Shown: piece by piece, positions 56,276 through 64,000 of the stretch
Layout of the letters: each line of letters opens with the position of its first letter
Position numbering within the stretch: the stretch's first letter is position 1
DNA from: Brachypterus glaber
Lineage: Eukaryota > Arthropoda > Insecta > Coleoptera > Kateretidae
Assembly (NCBI GenBank): GCA_958510825.1
Contig: OY294050.1
Coordinates: 5,805,340-5,869,339, forward strand
Length of the DNA stretch: 64,000 nt
Direction of reading: 5' to 3'
Made by a program: the position numbers and the translations under genes
Notes under the pieces: model-generated
Told to the model about the DNA's origin: nothing
Seen by the model: only the letters and a program-made list of their open reading frames with translations
Database searches by the model: none

Positions 56276-56629
56276 CAAAAACAATTCAAATTTTACTTTA
56301 AAAATTGTTTCTTATCGGTTATTTTTCGCAATCCTACTTTTTGCATTTTGATTACAAGAAGTTCCTAAACCAATAAAGCAAAAAAAAGACAATAAAACTA
56401 ATAAACTTACCTTATAATTCTTTACAAAAATCTACAAATAAACTTTCAATTTTGGTAAATAGATACAACCTCAAATATTTCAATTTTTAGCGGTAAAAAT
56501 GAATTGCACTTTTTTGTATGGTAATTTTTACCCCTCCTAATTGATATTCAACCATTGTTTACTACATATCGCTGACTGTTTATTACTTAACCAGGGGTTC
56601 CAATATACCCGCAGGGTTCCATTCCCCCA
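56276..56629. other. Intergenic, no gene seen
   Basis: AT-rich spacer. The 69-codon minus frame at 56537-56746 runs into the neighbouring TIR element and is not supported. Confidence 0.5.
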
Positions 56630-57052
56630 CACTGAAAAAAAGGATCCTTTGCGGTAATGGCATATGAAATTAGGCCAAAGGCTTCGCACTCTTGAATACG
56701 TCCAAAAGCGCCTTCTCTTAACGTGGAAATTTAATTCACTTGCCAAGATCTTTCTGATTCTTTAACTCAAAATTCTTTGATCTTGCTTAAAATGCAAGTG
56801 GTCTTGTCTCAAAAGAAATATTCTCGGGCCAAAGTATTTAAAATGATTTAATTTTTAACACTCTTAAAACAAGATAAATGGTTTTTGCCTCAAATGTGTC
56901 AGGTCCAAGAGAATTTTAAAAATATTTCAAAAGCGACACTTTTTTTGGGACAAGATAAATACTTTTGTTTGAAGATACACATCTTTTAAGCTGAAAGAAT
57001 AACTGCCAAGAGTGTTGACTACTTTGAGCCAAGAACTTCATTTTTTTCAGTG
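56630..57052. mobile_element. 423-bp element with CACTGAAAAAA ends
   Basis: 'cactgaaaaaaagg' on the left and 'atttttttcagtg' on the right are inverted, with CA adjacent on both outer sides. Internal words such as 'caagat', 'cttgtctc' and 'gggccaaag' recur loosely. No reading frame is conserved. Confidence 0.6.
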
Positions 57053-57429
57053 CACCTTCTTTATGTTAGGGATTTAAGCTTTTTACTGTAGGTAAGGCGT
57101 CTTGATTTCTTGTTTGATTTATTTGTGCGTTGTAAAGTGAGTTTCTCGCAATAAATCGCAATTCACTGTCGAGGGCCAGCGACGTTAATGAGACATTATT
57201 TTTGAAACATCCCCGGCATTAATCATCATAGGAGGCAAGATTTTCAGAGATATTCTGCCACTGGAACGTGACTGCGATCACTTTACACCTCGCACTTTTC
57301 AGCGAGCTTCAGCTGCTGAAAATATACCTATTCTTTTTGCAAGAAACGAAAGGGAATTTATATTGCGTTTTAGATTTAATTTAATTTTAAAAAAAAATGT
57401 AAAATGATTTCGGTAAGAACTGTAAACTT

Positions 57430-57661
57430 CACTGTAAAAAGTAGACTAAATATTTAGTTACAAATGGATAGGAAGTTATGATTGGACAGAAATGTACTTT
57501 AATTTTTGTTAAAAGTACTATAGTTCTAAAGTTACGTAAGTACTTTAATATATAATAATGGACATGAAATATTGTATTTTTTAACAAAAATTAAAGTACA
57601 ATTGTATAGGATAATAACTTCCGATTTCCTATTCATTTGTAACTGTATACTTTTTACAGTG
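57430..57661. mobile_element. 232-bp MITE with ~80-bp inverted arms
   Basis: 'cactgtaaaaagtagac' and 'gtatactttttacagtg' are the ends. The arms share 'ttacaaatggataggaagtt' and 'caaaaattaaagtac' in inverted order. TT stands on both outer sides. A single arm of the same family is at 26548-26640. Confidence 0.85.
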
Positions 57662-58727
57662 TTGGACTGTTCAAGGCGTATCCAAAATGAATTATCTAAT
57701 TATTATTAATTAATCTCCATCAAAAATTCTTATTTATTCTAGTTAAGTAATCGAATACGAAAAAATAAAGCCAAAAAGTAAAATAATCGTGGGAAAAAGT
57801 CCAAACCAAACGTTTAAAATACAGGCGTATAATAAGGCCTCATTTTGAAATTTATTTCATATGAGCTGAATTTTATAAAAAACCTTACTTAGAAGATACT
57901 CTTTATTCAGTATGAAAATTAACCAAATCCCATTATTCTAAGACCTTCAAAATGGGCCAAAACACCAAAAAACGGAACTTATCCTAGTTTTTCGATAATA
58001 CTGGCCTTTTTTTTTAAGTCAAACAACTATTTTAATGGCTATAAAATGTTTTTATTTTTATTTTTAAAATAGATAAGCAAATAAAAAAGATATGGGGCTC
58101 AAAATACGATAAAAAGTCATAAAAACATGCATAAATTACGCATCGTTTCATAAATCCCATCATATTGGCTCTATGGTAAATTTTATCAAAATGTTCTTTT
58201 AGACAAACTTATTAAAGAATACTTACGCTACAAATTCACGTTTTGCTTTTTAAAATCGGTTCAAAAATAAAAAGTTGTATACTCATAAATGCCACTTAAT
58301 ACGTAGGTACCTACATAAAGTTGTTCGAGAACCATGAAAATGATAAGACCAAAATTCTCGCCTGACGGCTCGGTCGTAAACCTCCCACTCGCGTGAAATA
58401 TGTCACTTTCCACACTAGTTATGTAATATACTATAATGCTTACTTAATATCCTAGATCTTAAGTTTAATGTTACGCTGTTACACGAATTAAAGTTAGGTT
58501 AAGTTATTCACAGAAAATAAGAAGAGAGGCTCTATGTAAGGAGTATCAAATTATCAAGACGGTAGATGTCTGATTTATGCACTTCACGCTCAGCACTTTG
58601 AAAATTATACACAACTATAACTGCGTGTTCTACATTACCGACTTAGAAGACATATATGGCACAGAAAAAGGCCCCATTCGAGGAGATTGAGAAAAAAGAA
58701 CATGCTCATTAACACGTTCCCTACCAA
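57662..58727. other. Intergenic, no gene seen
   Basis: A CG-containing patch 'gcctgacggctcggtcgtaa' near 58361, followed by 'atgtaatatactataat' at about 58421, looks like the end of a repeat with the AATATACTAT signature. No coding region. Confidence 0.45.
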
Positions 58728-58870
58728 GCTGCTCATATACAGACAGATTTTTTTTGACGGAAATCAATTTTTTTGGATATAAAACGTCCGGAAACGTACA
58801 AAAAGCAATAAAAATTTTTCGAAAATTTTTTACTAATGCAAGGGGAAAGTAAAAGGGTAAAAGATGGTGA
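58728..58870 (+). repeat. GACA-family repeat, tail fragment
   Basis: 'catatacagacaga', 'ttttttggatataaaacgtc' and 'cgtacaaaaagcaataaaaa' match the sequence after the GACA units in the 27-kb copy. The leading part is missing. Confidence 0.6.
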
Positions 58871-58898
58871 GAAGTGGAGGGATTTCAAGCAATTCTAA

Positions 58899-59213
58899 TT
58901 GAGTGAAACAGTGAAAGACACTTGTCACAGTGCAAAACCACCTGTTTCACCGTCAAATTCGTGGCGAATTGGTCTAGAGCGGTCAAGCGACCGGCGTCCA
59001 ACCGAACGGCGACCAGTAGTTGGTAGTAACGACTCGGTAGCAGCTAGAAAACAGGGACATTTAAAATGCATTGGAGATGTCTTAACGACTCGGTCGCGGT
59101 TACCCGGTTACAGTCGTCAGCGACTGCGAATTTTGGAAGAAACCAAGACTTTAGTCTCCAAAATGGGACTATTTTATTTATCTGAACATGCATTATCTCG
59201 AAAAGTTTACTAG
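58899..59213 (+). CDS. GC-richer ORF of 104 codons, unidentified
   Basis: This frame coincides with the most CG-rich 200 bp of the region. The product is basic and Ser/Arg-rich (WRIGLERSSDRRPTERRPVV, LTTRSRLPGYSRQRL). The longest frame starts at a non-ATG codon, and no splice sites or domain are evident. It may be an exon, part of a repeat, or chance in CG-rich DNA. Confidence 0.2.
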   Translation: MSETVKDTCHSAKPPVSPSNSWRIGLERSSDRRPTERRPVVGSNDSVAARKQGHLKCIGDVLTTRSRLPGYSRQRLRILEETKTLVSKMGLFYLSEHALSRKVY

Positions 59214-59896
59214 TATGGGCTGTAGACGTCTCCTTTGATGTTTAACACAACATTAAAAATGCAGGGCGGTAACCGTACATTTACCTGCTTATTATAATTT
59301 ACCTACATACAACTAGAACGTATTTAGAATTCATTACTATTACATGATATTTTCCGGACTCCGGAGTTGTCCTTTCTATAGAGTTCAGCTCCTAGGAGAA
59401 ATGCCCTCAAAATAATGTTGAATAGGCTACTTTAAACTAGTTCTCCTCTACTTAATTATTTCTGTGCACAGACAAAACAACGTTTTACCTAAAATTTTCT
59501 TAAATGTCTATAAGTTTAACTGGAAAAATATATTTTTATAACAAACATAAAAAATTATACTACTTCTGAAAATTTTACAAAACAGCAATTCTAGCGGATT
59601 TTTCTTTTTAAATTGGGTTTAGTAATAAACGAGACATTCGCAGGTAAAAAATCTTACAGGTTACTATACTTCGTCCAGTTATGCAAGATAGTAAGGGAAG
59701 CGGCCCGTTTTACACCACAGAGCGCATAAATAGCATAATTATGCATAAATCGTAGTGTATCAAAAATTTAACAGATTTCGGTACTGTTTTCCTGAAAAGG
59801 GCCTATCCAAGACTCGCATAACAAGCATAGTACATAAGAATGCGATGCCATTATTGGCTTGATATGTCGTCATGTATCTTGTAATGGTTGTTTTAT
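59214..59896. other. Intergenic, no gene seen
   Basis: AT-rich spacer with 'gcataattatgcataa' near 59733, similar to the 15-kb motif cluster. No coding region. Confidence 0.5.
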
Positions 59897-60565
59897 TTAT
59901 TTTATTTTATTTTATTTATTTATTTATTGACGGGAAAACCCCATTACAAAAAAAAAATTACATATGAAAATAATACATGCCAACTTAAAATTAGATAACA
60001 AATTTCTAAAATATACTTAAACAAAAATAATATAAAAATGTAATAAATACAAACAAATATCACATATTAAACTCAACCAATTCTCTTTAAATGGTCTTTG
60101 ACCTTATTTTTAAAATTATTTGACGAGTTCATAAAAATATCTAAAGTGGGGTTCTCATTCATGAACCTCAAAGCCGAATTCCATGGTGTGTATATAAGAT
60201 AATTCCTATAATAAAAATGTATATAAAATGTGTTTGCTGATTCACGAATCTGCAATATAGGAATACTAAAGTTTACAGAACATAGCAGTTTTGGACAATC
60301 AACCCTACCATCAACTACATTTCGAATAAAACACGTATTTAACAAAATTCTACGCGACTGTAAAGTCATAAGCCCAGTAAAATCACGTACATCATCATAT
60401 TGATGCTCAATTCTAACTATATTTAGCCTAAATGCACAATATCTTAAAAATTTATTCTGAATCCTTTCTAAGCTGTCAATATAGACATTATAGTAAGGAG
60501 ACCATATTATTGTGGCATATTCTAAGTTAGAACGAACAATAGATTTATAAATGGCAATCAACTAA
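59897..60565 (-). pseudogene. LINE 3' end: RT C-terminal part, CR1/Jockey group
   Basis: The minus frame reads AIYKSIVRSNLEYATIIWSP, then SLERIQNKFLRYCAFRLN, LQSRRILLN and FYIHFYYRNYLIYTPWN, and stops at 60073. This is the post-catalytic region of a CR1/Jockey-group reverse transcriptase, related in layout to the copy at 37.6-38.2 kb. The 3' UTR of about 170 bp ends 'ttttcccgtcaataaataaa' with an AATA-type tail at about 59897-59930. It is 5'-truncated near 60565, just before the ORF start, and lacks the catalytic domain. Confidence 0.88.
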
Positions 60566-61468
60566 TATAATTACATTTACTCACATTTAAAGAGCCTCTG
60601 GATAGGTCCTGTAATTGTAACCTAAAAGTTTGACGTTTGCTAATTTAGTGTGAGTGTATTAAGAATAAACCAAAAAAGTAGGTTTTTCAATACCATACAA
60701 AATAACATTAAGTATAACCATTTTTTATGTAACTGTCTCTTCTTTTATTAGCTTTAACGACCGTCAATCATTGTCATAGACAAAAAATGTCACAATATTT
60801 TATATGTTAAAAGGTTTTTAACCAATGATGTAGCTTAAAAATCGTGAGAATTTTAAACTACTATCTTACATAATTGGACGGACTATAGGAATTGTGTGTA
60901 CCTACGTTTAATCACTCTGTATTTTTTATGTTACAGACTTAGTGTCCAAGAAGCGAGTTGTCAAAAATATCCATAAAAAAAGCTATTTGATAATTATTAT
61001 AAATGGTAAAAGTTGAAAAAGTTTTGTATAGGTAAAAAGGCCTGTAATCTGCCACGTTGTAAGTTGAGATGTTTCATGATTTGTTGACATTTCCCATGAG
61101 AAAGCAAAAAAAGAAAATATTTAAATTTGAAACATTTTAACTTTTGTGTTTTTCTAGATAAATGTATCATTTGCAACAAATTCATATTTATATGAATCCT
61201 CTTTCTCAGGGGGGACGTCTTGCAAAAAATACCTGCAAAATTTATAAGGGTGATGCATAATAACCTAAAAGTTTGCTTTAAGTTTAGATATAAACAGCTA
61301 CTGTATTTGTAAAATCGTAAATATTTTTTTAACAGGAAAAACTGAAAAAAAACTACTAATAAACTAACTTATATTTTAAATATGGATTATAAATAAATTA
61401 TAAATATTAATTATAAATAAATAAATAAAAAATCTAATAAATAAATTTGTACCAAGAAATTAGTCCTA
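60566..61468. other. Intergenic, no gene seen
   Basis: AT-rich, with an ATAAATA-type low-complexity run near 61378-61445. No coding region. Confidence 0.5.
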
Positions 61469-61892
61469 CACGGAAAAAAAAATTATAGCCAGGAGCGCTA
61501 TAACACACATACCAAGCAAATTATAATCGCTTATTATATAAATACAAGGCTTTCTCTTACAATTATGGCAGTCAGTGTAAAAATTTATATGAAATACTTT
61601 AATTGTTTAGTGAATAATAAAATATAACAAATAGTATGGCATTTATAGCTTAAATAGATTTAATTATTGTCCGTGCTAATAATTTTTATAATATAATAAA
61701 ATTTCTGTAAATTTATAACAGTGCCTGTAATAAATATAATCGTGTCTGTAATATATATAATCGTTTCCAATTTATTTTTAACATTATTAGTTATTGTGTC
61801 CCTTATAATCTATAGTTTAAATCACTATAATTTGCCACTGTTACCAAATATCTTATAATGTATAGCGCAGAGCCCACTAATTTCTTTCCGTG
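61469..61892. mobile_element. 424-bp element with CACGGAAAAAA ends and TA flanks
   Basis: 'cacggaaaaaaaaatta' on the left and 'taatttctttccgtg' on the right are inverted, with TA on both outer sides (61467-61468 and 61893-61894). 'ggagcgctata' and 'tatagcgcag' extend the symmetry. The minus frame across 61825-62082 joins this end to R10 and is not a gene. Confidence 0.75.
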
Positions 61893-61954
61893 TAGGGCAA
61901 CATCCGCTCAATGTGCGGCGCACATATTTGCAAAAACTTTTGTAACCAAAACAA

Positions 61955-62096
61955 ATCATTTTGTCCACGGCCGTGATTAATGGGCCTATAAACCACGGGT
62001 TTGTAAAAATAAACAGTTTAAACTTGGAAACGGTCGTGGATAAAGTATAGTATTCTACTCGCGTATAATCGCTATTAATCATTCGGGTGATTATAT
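61955..62096 (+). repeat. R10 repeat, copy 2 (left part)
   Basis: 'ttgtccacggccgtgattaa', 'cacgggtttgtaaaaataaa', 'gtggataaagtatagtatt' and 'cgcgtataatcgctattaat' match 34030-34165. The right part of the repeat is absent. Confidence 0.8.
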
Positions 62097-63204
62097 GTTC
62101 GTTGGATAACGTTCTATTATAAAAGAGTATGTAAAAAAATAAACAGTAAAAATAACGGATAACATTTATTTTGAAATTTTGTATTTTATTTTTAAATACA
62201 TCTTAATATATCTCCAAAACTAAGCATTATTAGACACTTTTTTAATAAGAATGATGATTTATTTCTTGTTGAAATTATTTAAATTTTGGCAATATTTTTC
62301 TTAAAGTTTTTGATAAAAAAATATATAATAGGGGAAAGTAGGGTAACGGTGATCATCATTTAATCAAATGGTAATTAAATTATATAAAAAACAAGTTTTC
62401 AAGTTAAAACCCTATCATTAATTACATGTTACGTATAACTAAAAAGTAGAAAACAAGAGAAAAAAATTCAAAAACTCGATTTTTAAAAGAAGAGTTATTA
62501 AACGTTTTTTAACCTATTAAAAATTTCAAAAAATTTCTTTTAAAAATGTGCGCAGTATTGCCCCATGGTGCGCACCATTGCCCGAAATGCGCTTTGTACT
62601 TTTATATTTTTTTGTGATTATGGTAAAAGCTACCTAAATTTTAATGATACTCGTTGATAGTCTATTAAATAAGGCTTCTTTTGCCACATTTTTGTAACAT
62701 TCATAAGGCGTCAATCTTTTAAAGTTTTGCTTAGGTGCGCACAATTCCCCGAATTTCCCCTACTTATTTTTTTTTAACTTGGTTATAGAACAATCTATTC
62801 CAGGAAAATAGTTTTTATAAATATGATGACACTTACCAGTAAATAGCCCGCCCGACGCTGGTGCCTCACCCTGGATGAAAAATATTTTCGCCGCGAAGCT
62901 CAGGGGGCGATATATTTCAAAAGTTTTCAACTCATAAATCATCGTGAGAAGTCAAAGGTGAGCTCACAGGTTTAATTTTAAACTCTATTATATAGTGGGG
63001 AAAGCAACCCCCCGAAAACACTGTCCGACACGAAGACATCCTTTCAAATTGATAAATATTTAATAAACTTAACAAACTTTTCTTAATAAAAGTATAATAC
63101 TTTGTTAACTCTGTTTAATACTTTCCAAATATTTAACTAAACAGTTCTAAAAGTTTATGTAAACGAAATACTAGCATACTTTTTTGACCATTTTTTTTTG
63201 CCTA
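62097..63204. other. Intergenic, no gene seen
   Basis: AT-rich, with 'ttgccccatggtgcgcacca' near 62557 and 'aggtgcgcacaattccccga' near 62733 as a partly inverted pair inside 62330-62760, which also begins 'aggggaaagtagggtaac' and ends 'tttcccctacttat'. That stretch may be a decayed TIR element. No coding region. Confidence 0.4.
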
Positions 63205-63840
63205 ATAGCTTTTTTCTTCAAGCGTACTAAAAAGTCCATATTTTATAACTGAGCACACTAGTTAGAAGTGATCTATTTTTTTACAGTTAAAAAATGAGTT
63301 CATTGTTGTACGCCGTAAAAAAAGTTAGTTAGCAAAAGCACCACTGGCGGCAGCATTCTTTGACTTTGATGACAGCCATACTTCAATCTTGTTTGTTTAT
63401 TATGTAAACAGGTGTATGACATGAGATTCTGTGCAAAAACCTTGTGTGAAATTGATTAAAAATGATTGGAAGAATCTATGTTTTATACCCCTACAAGTCT
63501 CTCCGAAATTGCAAATGCTACATTAGACAAGTTACCATCGAAATCGCAAAAAGTGTACGATTTAGCCTACGAAAAAAATTTAAAATGACGTAAGGAAGGT
63601 TTAAGTTTATTTCGAAAGGGTTTTATTGGCCTATTTTAATAAAAAAAATTTACTTTATTACTGAATAAATTAAATTCAAAAATTAATATTTAAAAAAATA
63701 TATAGGATGCTTGAAGAAAAAATGGTATGTTTCACTCAGAGGAAAAGTGCTTTTTTACTAGTCTGTAGAATTTACGGACGACGCGAAGCGGAGTCCGGAA
63801 ACTACAGACTTTTCCTCTTAGTAAAACAATATACTATTTT
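63205..63840 (+). mobile_element. R9 element, copy 2
   Basis: 'ttttttcttcaagcgtac' near 63208 and 'ggatgcttgaagaaaaaat' near 63707 are inverted around the body. Beyond the right one lies the hairpin 63761-63809 ('gtctgtagaatttacggac' and 'gtccggaaactacagac', loop 'gacgcgaagcgga') and then AATATACTAT at about 63828. The hairpin loop reads in the opposite direction, relative to the body, from copy 1. Confidence 0.8.
63478..63588 (+). CDS. 36-codon ORF in R9 copy 2
   Basis: ATG at 63478, TGA at 63586-63588. The product MFYTPTSLSEIANATLDKLP continues with SKSQKVYDLAYEKNLK. It matches the frame in R9 copy 1 residue for residue except at five places, with the same length and stop. The resemblance to the SAM-like N-terminus of tyrosine-recombinase-type mobile-element proteins is from memory, not from a search. 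Confidence 0.45.
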   Translation: MFYTPTSLSEIANATLDKLPSKSQKVYDLAYEKNLK

Positions 63841-64000
63841 TCATAGTTTTCGACTAATCAAAAAAATAAAAAAAATTCTCCGTTTACTATACACTCCAAA
63901 ATTTCGTTGGATTTTTAATACTGAATGTTATTTGTTAATACATATCTTTTATTTATATCGCCACCATTGGTATTTAATACTTTACTTGTGATATTAAATA

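Noticed and set aside
61825..62082. 85-codon minus-strand frame
   Set aside because: It joins the end of a TIR element to R10, two unrelated repeats.

Overview
The window looks like transposon-dense intergenic DNA from an insect nuclear genome. It is very AT-rich and has no long single-exon genes. It holds three decayed non-LTR retrotransposon 3' ends, one tRNA-derived SINE, two satellite-like tandem arrays and many short inverted-repeat elements, several present in 2-5 copies. A beetle-like genome is my guess, at low confidence. No bacterial operon, CRISPR array, rRNA gene or functional tRNA gene is visible. Family names R1-R19 used here are local labels, not database names.

Layout. 0-10 kb: a truncated R1, three R2 elements (TA-flanked, 'cagggtgatc' ends), an R4 element that interrupts a possible coding exon, an R3 element with a 92-bp hairpin, a GACGTC-rich block and the first R5. 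10-26 kb: a large foldback (R11), a 676-bp element with a 6-bp target duplication, an unidentified protein-like ORF next to a second R3, a 215-bp tandem array, two R6 copies in opposite orientation about 6 kb apart, and a TIR element with iterated internal boxes. 25-37 kb: an R5 copy whose unoccupied site lies beside it, a double-hairpin foldback, a second R1 and R11, a candidate first exon, a CR1/Jockey-group LINE 3' end, a 60-bp perfect palindrome and a near-identical 231-bp satellite array. 37-48 kb: a tRNA-derived SINE, a second LINE end, an R9 element with a 36-codon ORF, and GACA-microsatellite repeats. 48-55 kb: a nested cluster in which a Jockey-clade LINE sits inside R4, R4 sits inside a duplicated segment, and the empty copy of that segment is still present. 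55-64 kb: short TIR elements, a third LINE end, and a second R9 with the same 36-codon ORF.

I see no multi-gene system. The structure that fixed categories explain least is a recurring module. Several otherwise unrelated repeat families (R1, R5, R6, R9) carry one end made of the signature AATATACTAT next to a hairpin, often with a GC-rich CpG-containing loop. In R9 the hairpin loop is in opposite orientation in the two copies, and in R1 it is present in one copy and lost in another. The R9 copies also keep a short reading frame resembling the N-terminal region of tyrosine-recombinase-like proteins of mobile elements. These are the best leads for something undescribed.
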